A stretch of 64,000 bases of DNA from Bombus terrestris (GCF_910591885.1 NW_025963553.1:3658001-3722000), one strand, 5' to 3'; shown: positions 39,126 through 52,520, numbered from the stretch's first letter. Numbers and translations are program-made. The notes: generated by a model from the sequence alone, not told the origin.

Positions 39126-40865
39126 AAATTAGGTACTAACACGAAATATATGCAAGGCAATATAAGGTATGTGTATACCTTGCAAATTGTGATCGTTGCT
39201 CGCTCGCTCCGCTCGCTCGTAAAAATTTAGTCCAACCTCACATACGATCCGACACATTCGCAAATTCGAAATAAGTTGCCTTCATATCGAATGACTAACG
39301 CAAGATGGATTGGGTTTAGGTTAGGCTACAGCTTTCGAGCGAACGCAGCGAGCGAGAGACGCGTAAAGGTGTGTCACAATCCAACGGTATGGCACATACT
39401 GACATTGAAACATTCGCACCAGCCCGAGGAGCCGGATGTCTTTATCATATTGCCTGCTGACAAATGTTTACAGTTTGTGAATAGTTTCACATAAATAGTA
39501 CTATTTCCACATACTACAGGGCAATGTGATGTCCGAAGTGGCTGACGAAATTAGGTACTAACACGAAATATATGCAAGGCAATATAAGGTATATGTATAC
39601 CTTGCAAATTGTGATCGTTGCTCGCTCGCTCCGCTCGCTCGTAAAAATTTAGTCCAACCTCACATCCGATCCGACACGTTCGCAAATTCGAAATAAGTCG
39701 CCACCATATCGAATAATGAACGCAAGATGGATTGGTTTTAGGTTACGCTATAGTTTTCGAGCGAGCGCAGCGAGCGAGAGACGCGTAAAGGTGTGTCACA
39801 ATCCAACGGTTTGGCACATACTGACATTGAAACATTCGCACCAGCCCGAGGAGCCGGAAGTCTTTATCATATTGCCTACTGACAAATGTTTACAGTTTGT
39901 GAATAGTTTCACATAAATAGTACTATTTCGACATACTACAGTGCAATGTGATGTCCGAAGTGGCTGACAAAATTAGGTACTAACACGATATATATGCATA
40001 TTGCAAGGTATATGTATACCTTGCAAATTATGATCGTTGCTCGCTCGCTCTGCTCGCTCGTAAAAATTTAGTCCAACCTCACATCCGATCCGACACGTTC
40101 GCAAATTCGAAATAAGTCGCCTTCATATCGAATGACTAACGCAAGAGGGATTGGTTTTAGGTTAGGCTATAGTTATCGAGCGAGCGCAGCGAGCGAGAGA
40201 CGCGTAAAGGTGTGTCACAATCCAACGGTTTGGCACATACGGACATTGAAACATTCGCACCAGCCCGAGGAGCCGGAAGTTTTTATCCTATTGCCTGCTG
40301 ACAAATGTTTACAGTTTGTGATTAGTTTCACATAAATAGTACTATTTCCACATACTACAGTCAATGTGATGTCCGAAGTGGCTGACAAAATTAGGTACTA
40401 ACACGAAATATATGCAAGGCAATATAAGGTATATGTATACCTTGCAAATTGTGATCGTTGCTCGCTCGCTCCGCTCGCTCGTAAAAATTTAGTCCAACCT
40501 CACATACGATCCGACACGTTCGCAAATTCGAAATAAGTTGCCTTCATATCGAATGACTAACGCAAGATGGATTGGGTTTAGGTTAGGCTACAGCTTTCGA
40601 GCGAGCGCAGCGAGCGAGAGACGCGTAAAGGTGTGTCACAATCCAACGGTTTGGCACATACTGACATTGAAACATTCGCACCAGCCCGAGGAGCCGGATG
40701 TCTTTATCATATTGCCTGCTGACAAATGTTTACAGTTTGTGAATAGTTACACATAAATAGTACTATTTCCACATACTACAGGGCAATGTGATGTCCGAAG
40801 TGGCTGACGAAATTAGGTACTAACACGATATATATGCATATTGCAAGGTATATGTATACCTTGCA
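39126..40865 (+). repeat. N-P-V-Y block, copy 1 of a 5,039-bp-spaced pair
   Basis: Matches 44,165-45,904 at offset 5,039 (12 monomers). The same N-P-V-Y order also opens both 9-monomer units, so this is a third placement of one ancestral cassette. Private changes here: cggtatggc near 39,388 and ctctgctcg in the left arm near 40,050. Confidence 0.8.
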
Positions 40866-41504
40866 TATTGTGATCGATGCTCGCTCGCTCCGCTCGCTCG
40901 TAAAAATTTAGTCCAACCTCACATCCGATCCGACACGTTCGCAAATTCGAAATAAGTCGCCTTCATATCGAATGACTAACGCAAGAGGGATTGGTTTTAG
41001 GTTAGGCTATAGTTTTCGAGCGAGCGCAGCGAGCGAGAGACGCGTAAAGGTGTGTCACAATCCAACGGTTTGGCACATACTGACATTGAAACATTCCCAC
41101 CAGCCCGAGGAGCCGGAAGTCTTTATCCTATGCCTGCTGACAAATGTTTACAGTTTGTGAATAGTTTCACATAAATAGTACTATTTCCACGTACTACAGT
41201 CCAATGTGATGTCCGAAGTGGCTGACAAAATTAGGTACTCACACGATATATATGCATATTGCAAGGTATATGTATACCTTGCAAATTGTGATCGTTGCTC
41301 GCTCGCTCCGCTCGCTCGTAAAAATTTAGTCCAACCTCACATCCGATCCGACACGTTCGCAAATTCGAAATAAGTCGCCTTCATATCGAATGACTAACGC
41401 AAGAGGGATTGGGTTTAGGTTAGGCTATAGTTTTCGAGCGAGCGCAGCGAACGAGAGACGCGTAAAGGTGTGTCACAATCCAACGGTTTGGCACATACGG
41501 ACAA

Positions 41505-42763
41505 TGAAACATTCGCACCAGCCCGAGGAGCCGGAAGTTTTTATCCTATTGCCTGCTGACAAATGTTTACAGTTTGTGATTAGTTTCACATAAATAGTAC
41601 TATTTCCACATACTACAGTCAATGTGATGTCAGAAGTGGCTGACAAAATTAGGTACTAACACGAAATATATGCAAGGCAATATAAGGTATATGTATACCT
41701 TGCAAATTGTGATCGTTGCTCGCTCGCTCCGCTCGCTCGTAAAAATTTAGTCCAACCTCACATACGATCCGACACGCTCGCAAATTCGAAATAAGTTGCC
41801 TTCATATCGAATGACTAACGCAAGATGGATTGGGTTTAGGTTAGGCTACAGCTTTCGAGCGAGCGCAGCGAGCGAGAGACGCGTAAAGGTGTGTCACAAT
41901 CCAACGGTTTGGCACATACTGACATTGAAACATTCGCACCAGCCCGAGGAGCCGGATGTCTTTATCATATTGCCTGCTGACAAATGTTTACAGTTTGTGA
42001 ATAGTTTCACATAAATAGTACTATTTCCACATACTACAGGGCAATGTGATGTCCGAAGTGGCTGACAAAATTAGGTACCCACACGATATATATGCATATT
42101 GCAAGGTATATGTATACCTTGCAAATTGTGATCGTTGCCCGCTCGCTCCGGTCGCTCGTAAAAATTTAGTCCAACCTCACATACGATCCGACACGTTCGC
42201 AAATTCGAAATAAGTTGCCTTCATATCGAATGACTAACGCAAGATGGATTGGGTTTAGGTTAGGCTACAGCTTTCGAGCGAGCGCAGCGAGCGAGAGACG
42301 CGCAAAGGTGTGTCACAATCCAACGGTTTGTCACATACTGACATTGAAACATTCGCACCAGCCCGAGGAGCCGGATGTCTTTATCATATTGCCTGCTGAC
42401 AAATGTTTACAGTTTGTGAATAGTTTCACATAAATAGTACTATTTCCACATACTACAGGGCAATGTGATGTCCGAAGTGGCTGATGAAATTAGGTACTAA
42501 CACGATATATATGCATATTGCAAGGTATATGTATAATTTGCAAATTGTGATCGTTGCTCGCTCGCTCCCCTCGCTCGTAAAAATTTAGTCCAACCTCACA
42601 TCCGATCCGACACGTTCGCAAATTCGAAATAAGTCGCCTTCATATCGAATGACTAACGCAAGAGGGATTGGTTTTAGGTTAGGCTATAGTTATCGAGCGA
42701 GCGCAGCGAGCGAGAGACGCGTAAAGGTGTGTCACAATCCAACGGTTTGGCACATACGGACAT
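41505..42763 (+). repeat. 3-monomer unit V-Y-A (1,259 bp), copy 1
   Basis: Begins in a T/V chimera (landmark 41,390: T body with cggacaatg, V tail with gtgattag). The A monomer is preceded by a distinctive left arm, gcccgctcgctccggtcg, repeated in copy 2 and again near 48,010. Private changes: gtcagaag near 41,631, cacgctcg near 41,775, ggtacccac near 42,077. Confidence 0.82.
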
Positions 42764-43950
42764 TGAAACATTCGCACCAGCCCGAGGAGCCGGAAGTTTT
42801 TATCCTATTGCCTGCTGACAAATGTTTACAGTTTGTGATTAGTTTCACATAAATAGTACTATTTCCACATACTACAGTCAATGTGATGTCCGAAGTGGCT
42901 GACAAAATTAGGTACTAACACGAAATATATGCAAGGCAATATAAGGTATATGTATACCTTGCAAATTGTGATCGTTGCTCGCTCGCTCCGCTCGCTCGTA
43001 AAAATTTAGTCCAACCTCACATACGATCCGACACGTTCGCAAATTCGAAATAAGTTGCCTTCATATCGAATGACTAACGCAAGATGGATTGGGTTTAGGT
43101 TAGGCTACAGCTTTCGAGCGAGCGCAGCGAGCGAGAGACGCGTAAAGGTGTGTCACAATCCAACGGTTTGGCACATACTGACATTGAAACATTCGCACCA
43201 GCCCGAGGAGCCGGATGTCTTTATCATATTGCCTGCTGACAAATGTTTACAGTTTGTGAATAGTTACACATAAATAGTACTATTTCCACATACTACAGGG
43301 CAATGTGATGTCCGAAGTGGCTGACAAAATTAGGTACTCACACGATATATATGCATATTGCAAGGTATATGTATACCTTGCAAATTGTGATCGTTGCCCG
43401 CTCGCTCCGGTCGCTCGTAAAAATTTAGTCCAACCTCACATACGATCCGACACGTTCGCAAATTCGAAATAAGTTGCCTTCATATCGAATGACTAACGCA
43501 AGATGGATTGGGTTTAGGTTAGGCTACAGCTTTCGAGCGAGCGCAGCGAGCGAGAGACGCGCAAAGGTGTGTCACAATCCAACGGTTTGTCACATACTGA
43601 CATTGAAACATTCGCACCAGCCCGAGGAGCCGGATGTCTTTATCATATTGCCTGCTGACAAATGTTTACAGTTTGTGAATAGTTTCACATAAATAGTACT
43701 ATTTCCACATACTACAGGGCAATGTGATGTCCGAAGTGGCTGACGAAATTAGGTACTAACACGATATATATGCATATTGCAAGGTATATGTATAATTTGC
43801 AAATTGTGATCGTTGCTCGCTCGCTCCCCTCGCTCGTAAAAATTTAGTCCAACCTCACATCCGATCCGACACGTTCGCAAATTCGAAATAAGTCGCCTTC
43901 ATATCGAATGACTAACGCAAGAGGGATTGGTTTTAGGTTAGGCTATAGTT
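42764..43950 (+). repeat. 3-monomer unit V-Y-A (1,259 bp), copy 2, slightly truncated
   Basis: Tandem with copy 1; ends where the next monomer turns from V (agttatcg) to K/T (agttttcg) at 43,951. The taatttgc plus cccctcg haplotype before the following monomer occurs at the end of both copies. It looks like an intermediate between the ordinary taccttgc and the taacttgc/gaacg/cccctcg haplotype. Confidence 0.8.
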
Positions 43951-44164
43951 TTCGAGCGAGCGCAGCGAGCGAGAGACGCGTAAAGGTGTGTCACAATCTA
44001 ACGGTTTGGCACATACGGACATTGAAACATTCGCACCAGCCAGAGGAGCCGGAAGTCTTTGTCCTATTGCCTGCTGACAAATGTTTACAGTTTACGAATA
44101 GTTTCACATAAATAGTACTATTTCCACATACTACAGTCCAATGTGATGTCCGAAGTGGCTGACA

Positions 44165-45904
44165 AAATTAGGTACTAACACGAAATATATGCAAGGCAAT
44201 ATAAGGTATGTGTATACCTTGCAAATTGTGATCGTTGCTCGCTCGCTCCGCTCGCTCGTAAAAATTTAGTCCAACCTCACATACGATCCGACACATTCGC
44301 AAATTCGAAATAAGTTGCCTTCATATCGAATGACTAACGCAAGATGGATTGGGTTTAGGTTAGGCTACAGCTTTCGAGCGAACGCAGCGAGCGAGAGACG
44401 CGTAAAGGTGTGTCACAATCCAACGGTTTGGCACATACTGACATTGAAACATTCGCACCAGCCCGAGGAGCCGGATGTCTTTATCATATTGCCTGCTGAC
44501 AAATATTTACAGTTTGTGAATAGTTTCACATAAATAGTACTATTTCCACATACTACAGGGCAATGTGATGTCCGAAGTGGCTGACGAAATTAGGTACTAA
44601 CACGAAATATATGCAAGGCAATATAAGGTATATGTATACCTTGCAAATTGTGATCGTTGCTCGCTCGCTCCGCTCGCTCGTAAAAATTTAGTCCAACCTC
44701 ACATCCGATCCGACACGTTCGCAAATTCGAAATAAGTCGCCACCATATCGAATAATGAACGCAAGATGGATTGGTTTTAGGTTACGCTATAGTTTTCGAG
44801 CGAGCGCAGCGAGCGAGAGACGCGTAAAGGTGTGTCACAATCCAACGGTTTGGCACATACTGACATTGAAACATTCGCACCAGCCCGAGGAGCCGGAAGT
44901 CTTTATCATATTGCCTACTGACAAATGTTTACAGTTTGTGAATAGTTTCACATAAATAGTACTATTTCGACATACTACAGTGCAATGTGATGTCCGAAGT
45001 GGCTGACAAAATTAGGTACTAACACGATATATATGCATATTGCAAGGTATATGTATACCTTGCAAATTATGATCGTTGCTCGCTCGCTCCGCTCGCTCGT
45101 AAAAATTTAGTCCAACCTCACATCCGATCCGACACGTTCGCAAATTCGAAATAAGTCGCCTTCATATCGAATGACTAACGCAAGAGGGATTGGTTTTAGG
45201 TTAGGCTATAGTTATCGAGCGAGCGCAGCGAGCGAGAGACGCGTAAAGGTGTGTCACAATCCAACGGTTTGGCACATACGGACATTGAAACATTCGCACC
45301 AGCCCGAGGAGCCGGAAGTTTTTATCCTATTGCCTGCTGACAAATGTTTACAGTTTGTGATTAGTTTCACATAAATAGTACTATTTCCACATACTACAGT
45401 CAATGTGATGTCCGAAGTGGCTGACAAAATTAGGTACTAACACGAAATATATGCAAGGCAATATAAGGTATATGTATACCTTGCAAATTGTGATCGTTGC
45501 TCGCTCGCTCCGCTCGCTCGTAAAAATTTAGTCCAACCTCACATACGATCCGACACGTTCGCAAATTCGAAATAAGTTGCCTTCATATCGAATGACTAAC
45601 GCAAGATGGATTGGGTTTAGGTTAGGCTACAGCTTTCGAGCGAGCGCAGCGAGCGAGAGCCGCGTAAAGGTGTGTCACAATCCAACGGTTTGGCACATAC
45701 TGACATTGAAACATTCGCACCAGCCCGAGGAGCCGGATGTCTTTATCATATTGCCTGCTGACAAATGTTTACAGTTTGTGAATAGTTACACATAAATAGT
45801 ACTATTTCCACATACTACAGGGCAATGTGATGTCCGAAGTGGCTGACGAAATTAGGTACTAACACGATATATATGCATATTGCAAGGTATATGTATACCT
45901 TGCA
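44165..45904 (+). repeat. N-P-V-Y block, copy 2 of the 5,039-bp-spaced pair
   Basis: Repeats 39,126-40,865. Private changes: aaatatttac near 44,505 and gagagccgcg near 45,658. Right after the block the next monomer has lost 13 bp of its left inverted arm and is N instead of C. Confidence 0.8.
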
Positions 45905-45917
45905 AATTGTGATCGTT

Positions 45918-45926
45918 GCTCGCTCG
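45918..45926. repeat. Left inverted arm shortened by 13 bp (second occurrence)
   Basis: The same 13-bp loss, here before an N monomer at the end of an N-P-V-Y block. Surrounding markers differ from the 21.5-kb case (catacgatcc and gttgcc here), so it is either an independent deletion or a transferred one. Confidence 0.85.
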
Positions 45927-48441
45927 TAAAAATTTAGTCCAACCTCACATACGATCCGACACGTTCGCAAATTCGAAATAAGTTGCCTTCATATCGAATG
46001 ACTAACGCAAGATGGATTGGGTTTAGGTTAGGCTACAGCTTTCGAGCGAACGCAGCGAGCGAGAGACGCGTAAAGGTGTGTCACAATCCAACGGTTTGGC
46101 ACATACTGACATTGAAACATTCGCACCAGCCCGAGGAGCCGGATGTCTTTATCATATTGCCTGCTGACAAATGTTTACAGTTTGTGAATAGTTTCACATA
46201 AATAGTACTATTTCCACATACTACAGGGCAATGTGATGTCCGAAGTGGCTGACGAAATTAGGTACTAACACGAAATATATGCAAGGCAATATAAGGTATA
46301 TGTATACCTTGCAAATTGTGATCGTTGCTCGCTCGCTCCGCTCGCTCGTAAAAATTTAGTCCAACCTCACATCCGATCCGACACGTTCGCAAATTCGAAA
46401 TAAGTCGCCACCATATCGAATAATGAACGCAAGATGGATTGGTTTTAGGTTACGCTATATTTTTCGAGCGAGCGCAGCGAGCGAGAGACGCGTAAAGGTG
46501 TGTCACAATCCAACGGTTTGGCACATACTGACATTGAAACATTCGCACCAGCCCGAGGAGCCGGAAGTCTTTATCATATTGCCTACTGACAAATGTTTAC
46601 AGTTTGTGAATAGTTTCACATAAATAGTACTATTACGACATACTACAGTGCAATGTGATGTCCGAAGTGGCTGACAAAATTAGGTACTAACACGATATAT
46701 ATGCATATTGCAAGGTATATGTATACCTTGCAAATTATGATCGTTGCTCGCTCGCTCCGCTCGCTCGTAAAAATTTAGTCCAACCTCACATCCGATCCGA
46801 CACGTTCGCAAATTCGAAATAAGTCGCCTTCATATCGAATGACTAACGCAAGAGGGATTGGTTTTAGGTTAGGCTACAGCTTTCGAGCGAGCGCAGCGAG
46901 CGAGAGACGCGTAAAGGTGTGTCACAATCTAACGGTTTGGCACATACGGACATTGAAACATTCGCACCAGCCAGAGGAGCCGGAAGTCTTTATCCTATTG
47001 CCTGCTGACAAATGTTTACAGTTTGTGAATAGTTTCACATAAATAGTACTATTTCCACATACTACAGTCCAATGTGATGTCCGAAGTGGCTGACAAAATT
47101 AGGTACTAACACGAAATATATGCAAGGCAATATAAGGTATATGTATACCTTGCAAATTGTGATCGTTGCTCGCTCGCTCCGCTCGCTCGTAAAAATTTAG
47201 TCCAACCTCACATCCGATCCGACACGTTCGCAAATTCGAAATAAGTCGCCACCATATCGAATGACTAACGCAAGATGGATTGGTTTTAGGTTACGCTATA
47301 GTTTTCGAGCGAGCGCAGCGAACGAGAGACGCGTAAAGGTGTGTCACAATCCAACGGTTTGGCACATACGGACATTGAAACATTCGCACCAGCCCGAGGA
47401 GCCGGAAGTTTTTATCCTATTGCCTGCTGACAAATGTTTACAGTTTGTGATTAGTTTCACATAAATAGTACTATTTCCACATACTACAGTCAATGTGATG
47501 TCCGAAGTGGCTGACAAAATTAGGTACTAACACGAAATATATGCAAGGCAATATAAGGTATATGTATACCTTGCAAATTGTGATCGTTGCTCGCTCGCTC
47601 CGCTCGCTCGTAAAAATTTAGTCCAACCTCACATACGATCCGACACTCTCGCAAATTCGAAATAAGTTGCCTTCATATCGAATGACTAACGCAAGATGGA
47701 TTGGGTTTAGGTTAGGCTACAGCTTTCGAGCGAGCGCAGCGAGCGAGAGACGCGTAAAGGTGTGTCACAATCCAACGGTTTGGCACATACTGACATTGAA
47801 ACATTCGCACCAGCCCGAGGAGCCGGATGTCTTTATCATATTGCCTGCTGACAAATGTTTACAGTTTGTGAATAGTTTCACATAAATAGTACTATTTCCA
47901 CATACTACAGGGCAATGTGATGTCCGAAGTGGCTGACAAAATTAGGTACTCACACGATATATATGCATATTGCAAGGTATATGTATACCTTGCAAATTGT
48001 GATCGTTGCCCGCTCGCTCCGGTCGCTCGTAAAAATTTAGTCCAACCTCACATACGATCCGACACGTTCGCAAATTCGAAATAAGTTGCCTTCATATCGA
48101 ATGACTAACGCAAGATGGATTGGGTTTAGGTTAGGCTACAGCTTTCGAGCGAGCGCAGCGAGCGAGAGACGCGTAAAGGTGTGTCACAATCCAACGGTTT
48201 GGCACATACTGACATTGAAACATTCGCACCAGCCCAAGGAGCCGGATGTCTTTATCATATTGCCTGCTGACAAATGTTTACAGTTTGTGAATAGTTTCAC
48301 ATAAATAGTACTATTTCCACATACTACAGGGCAATGTGATGTCCGAAGTGGCTGACAAAATTAGGTACTCACACGATATATATGCATATTGCAAGGTATA
48401 TGTATACCTTGCAAATTGTGATCGTTGCTCGCTCGCTCCGG

Positions 48442-48862
48442 TCGCTCGTAAAAATTTAGTCCAACCTCACATCCGATCCGACACGTTCGCAAATTCGAAA
48501 TAAGTCGCCTTCATATCGATTGACTAACGCAAGAGGGATTGGTTTTAGGTTAGGCTATAGTTTTCGAGCGAGCGCAGCGAACGAGAGACGCGTAAAGGTG
48601 TGTCACAATCCAACGGTTTGGCACATACGGACATTGAAACATTCGCACCAGCTCGAGGAGCCGGAAGTTTTTATCCTATTGCCTGCTGACAAATGTTTAC
48701 AGTTTGTGATTAGTTTCACATAAATAGTACTATTTCCACATACTACAGTCAATGTGATGTCCGAAGTGGCTGACAAAATTAGGTACTAACACGAAATATA
48801 TGCAAGGCAATATAAGGTATATGTATACCTTGCAAATTGTGATCGTTGCTCGCTCGCTCCGC
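48442..48862 (+). repeat. Single-monomer duplication (421 bp), copy 1
   Basis: A V-type monomer with two rare markers, cgattgac in place of cgaatgac and agctcgagg in place of agcccgagg. Both markers recur exactly 421 bp later and I find this pair nowhere else. Confidence 0.85.
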
Positions 48863-49283
48863 TCGCTCGTAAAAATTTAGTCCAACCTCACATCCCATCC
48901 GACACGTTCGCAAATTCGAAATAAGTCGCCTTCATATCGATTGACTAACGCAAGAGGGATTGGTTTTAGGTTAGGCTATAGTTTTCGAGCGAGCGCAGCG
49001 AACGAGAGACGCGTAAAGGTGTGTCACAATCCAACGGTTTGGCACATACGGACATTGAAACATTCGCACCAGCTCGAGGAGCCGGAAGTTTTTATCCTAT
49101 TGCCTGCTGACAAATGTTTACAGTTTGTGATTAGTTTCACATAAATAGTACTATTTCCACATACTACAGTCAATGTGATGTCCGAAGTGGCTGACAAAAT
49201 TAGGTACTAACACGAAATATATGCAAGGCAATATAAGGTATATGTATACCTTGCAAATTGTGATCGTTGCTCGCTCGCTCCGC
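48863..49283 (+). repeat. Single-monomer duplication (421 bp), copy 2
   Basis: Tandem with copy 1; carries one private change, catcccatcc near 48,894. The 421-bp length equals a long-allele monomer with the gtcaatg one-base deletion. Confidence 0.85.
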
Positions 49284-50853
49284 TCGCTCGTAAAAATTTA
49301 GTCCAACCTCACATACGATCCGACACGTTCGCAAATTCGAAATAAGTTGCCTTCATACCGAATGACTAACGCAAGATGGATTGGGTTTAGGTTAGGCTAC
49401 AGCTTTCGAGCGAGCGCAGCGAGCGAGAGACGCGTAAAGGTGTGTCACAATCCAACGGTTTGGCACATACTGACATTGAAACATTCGCACCAGCCCGAGG
49501 AGCCGGATGTCTTTATCATATTGCCTGCTGACAAATGTTTACAGTTTGTGAATAGTTTCACATAAATAGTACTATTTCCACATACTACAGGGCAATGTGA
49601 TGTCCGAAGTGGCTAACAAAATTAGGTACTAACACGATATATATGCATATTGCAAGGTATATGTATACCTTGCAAATTGTGATCGTTGCTCGCTCGCTCC
49701 GCTCGCTCGTAAAAATTTAGTCCAACCTCACATCCGATCCGACACTTTCGCAAATTCGAAATAAGTCGCCACCATATTGAATAATGAACGCAAGATGGAT
49801 TGGTTTTAGGATACGCTATAGTTTTCGAGCGAGCGCAGAGAACGAGAGACGCGTAAAGGTGTGTCACAATCCAACGGTTTGGCACATACGGACATTGAAA
49901 CATTCGCTCCAGCCCGAGGAGCCGGAAGTCTTTATCCTATTGCCTGCTGACAAATGTTTACAGTTTGTGAATAGTTTCACATAAATAGTACTATTTCCAC
50001 ATACTACAGTCCAATGTGATGTCCGAAGTGGCTGACAAAATTAGGTACTCACACGATATATATGCATATTGCAAGGTATATGTATACCTTGCAAATTGTG
50101 ATCGTTGCTCGCTCGCTCCGCTCGCTCGTAAAAATTTAGTCCAACCTCACATCCGATCCGACACGTTCGCAAATTCGAAATAAGTCGCCTTCATATCGAA
50201 TGACTAACGCAAGAGGGATTGGTTTTAGGTTAGGCTATAGTTTTCGAGCGAGCGCAGCGAGCGAGAGACGCGTAAAGGTGTGTCACAATCCAACGGTTTG
50301 GCACATACTCACATTGAAACATTCGCACCAGCCCGAGGAGCCGGAAGTCTTTATCCTATTGCCTGCTGACAAATGTTTACAGTTTGTGAATAGTTTCACA
50401 TAAATAGTACTATTTCCACATACTACAGTCCAATGTGATGTCCGAAGTGGCTGACAAAATTAGGTACTAACACGAAATATATGCAAGGCAATATAAGGTA
50501 TATGTATACATTGCAAATTGTGATCGTTGCTCGCTCGCTCCGCTCGCTCGTAAAAATTTAGTCCAACCTCACATCCGATCCGACACGTTCGCAAATTCGA
50601 AATAAGTCGCCACCATATCGAATAATGAACGCAAGATGGATTGGTTTTAGGTTAGGCTACAGCTTTCGAGCGAGCGCAGCGAGCGAGAGACGCGTAAAGG
50701 TGTGTCACAATCCAACGGTTTGGCACATACTGACATTGAAACATTCGCACCAGCCCGAGGAGCCGGAAGTCTTTATCATATTGCCTACTGACAAATGTTT
50801 ACAGTTTGTGAATAGTTTCACATAAATAGTACTATTTCCACATACTACAGTGC

Positions 50854-52089
50854 AATGTGATGTCCGAAGTGGCTGACAAAATTAGGTACTAACACGATAT
50901 ATATGCATATTGCAAGGTATATGTATAACTTGCAAATTGTGAACGTTGCTCGCTCGCTCCCCTCGCTCGTAAAAATTTAGTCCAACCTCACATCCGATCC
51001 GACACGTTCGCAAATTCGAAATAAGTCGCCTTCATATCGAATGACTAACGCAAGAGGGATTGGTTTTAGGTTAGGCTATAGTTTTCGAGCGAGCGCAGCG
51101 AGCGAGAGATGCGTAAAGGTGTATCACAATCTAACGGTTTGGCACATACGGACATTGAAACATTCGCACCAGCCAGAGGAGCCGGAAGTATTTATCCTAT
51201 TGCCTGCTGACAAATGTTTACAGTTTGTGAATAGTTTCACATAAATAGTACTATTTCCACATACTACAGTGCAATGTGATGTCCGAAGTGGCTGACAAAA
51301 TTAGGTACTCACACGATATATATGCATATTGCAAGGTATATGTATACCTTGCAAATTGTGATCGTTGCTCGCTCGCTCCGCTCGCTCGTAAAAATTTAGT
51401 CCAACCTCACATCCGATCCGACACGTTCGCAAATTCGAAATAAGTCGCCTTCATATCGAATGACTAACGCAAGAGGGATTGGTTTTAGGTTAGGCTATAG
51501 TTTTCGAGCGAGCGCAGCGAGCGAGAGACGCGTAAAGGTGTGTCACAATCCAACGGTTTGGCACATACTGACATTGAAACATTCGCACCAGCCCGAGGAG
51601 CCGGAAGTCTTTATCCTATTGCCTGCTGACAAATGTTTACAGTTTGTGAATAGTTTCACATAAATAGTACTATTTCCACATACTACAGTCCAATGTGATG
51701 TCCGAAGTGGCTGACAAAATTAGGTACTAACACGAAATATATGCAAGGCAATATAAGGTATATGTATACCTTGCAAATTGTGATCGCTGCTCGCTCGCTC
51801 CGCTCGCTCGTAAAAATTTAGTCCAACCTCACATCCGATCCGACACGTTCGCAAATTCGAAATAAGTCGCCACCATATCGAATAATGAACGCAAGATGGA
51901 TTGGTTTTAGGTTACGCTATAGTTTTCGAGCGAGCGCAGCGAACGAGAGACGCGTAAAGGTGTGTCACAATCCAACGGTTTGGCACATACGGACATTGAA
52001 ACATTCGCACCAGCCCGAGGAGCCGGAAGTCTTTATCCTATTGCCTGCAGACAAATGTTTACAGTTTGTGAATAGTTTCACATAAATAG
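50854..52089 (+). repeat. Three-monomer haplotype K-G-B, copy 2 of the 50-kb-spaced pair
   Basis: See 855-2,090. This copy retains gagatgcg and gatcgctgc, has gcagacaaatg near 52,049 as a private change, and is preceded by a chimeric P monomer (landmark 50,625) with a ctacagc centre. Confidence 0.7.
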
Positions 52090-52101
52090 TACTATTTCCA
52101 C

Positions 52102-52520
52102 ATACTACAGGGCAATGTGATGTCCGAAGTGGCTAACAAAATTAGGTACTAACACGATATATATGCATATTGCAAGGTATATGTATACCTTGCAAATTGT
52201 GATCGTTGCTCGCTCGCTCCGCTCGCTCGTAAAAGTTCAGTCCACCCTCACATCCGATCCGACACGTTCGCAAATTCGAAATAAGTCGCCACCATATCGA
52301 ATAATGAACGCAAGATGGATTGGTTTTAGGTTGCGCTATAGTTTTCGAGCGAGCGCAGCGAGCGAGAGACGCGTAAAGGTGTGTCACAATCCAACGGTTT
52401 GGCACATACTCACATTGAAACATTCGCACCAGCCCGAGGAGCCGGAAGTCTTTATCCTGTTGCCTGCTGACAAATGTTTACAGTTTGTGAATAGTTTCAC
52501 ATAAATAGTACTATTTCCAC
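52102..52520 (+). repeat. Divergent monomer with clustered private transitions
   Basis: Private or rare bases: A-to-G at 52,235, T-to-C at 52,238, A-to-C at 52,245 (shared near 53,930), A-to-G at 52,333 and A-to-G at 52,459. Loss of the usual TAG joins the embedded frame to upstream sequence, giving 113 codons at 52,163-52,504 on the plus strand, and a 95-codon frame opens on the minus strand at 52,142-52,429. Both look accidental. Confidence 0.7.

Larger units (their letters stand above)
21441..49581 (+). repeat. Central zone of the array, 67 monomers of distinct classes
   Basis: Class order in blocks: T; N-P-V-Y-C-T-N-P-K; N-P-V-Y-C-T-N-P-K; F; C-T-N-C-T-N-P; C-T-N-C-T-N-K; F-C-T-N-P-K; B-A; N-P-V-Y-C-T; Y-A-V-Y-A-K; N-P-V-Y-N-P-K-B; Y-Y-V-V-Y. 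Markers largely confined to this zone are gcgaacgcagc, gtatgtgtata, acgtactac, tttcgacat, aattatgatcg, attcccacc, agttatcg and agttacac. Order is highly stereotyped: N is followed by P or C, T almost always by N. This looks like an expansion inside an older array. Confidence 0.85.

Noticed and set aside
49622..49903. Minus-strand open frame of 93 codons
   Set aside because: It exists only in one or two monomers because of chance base changes and reads straight through the inverted arms; the homologous stretch is closed in other copies.
52163..52504. 113-codon plus-strand frame
   Set aside because: It is the common repeat-embedded frame extended by one private stop-removing change; no domain or conservation supports it.
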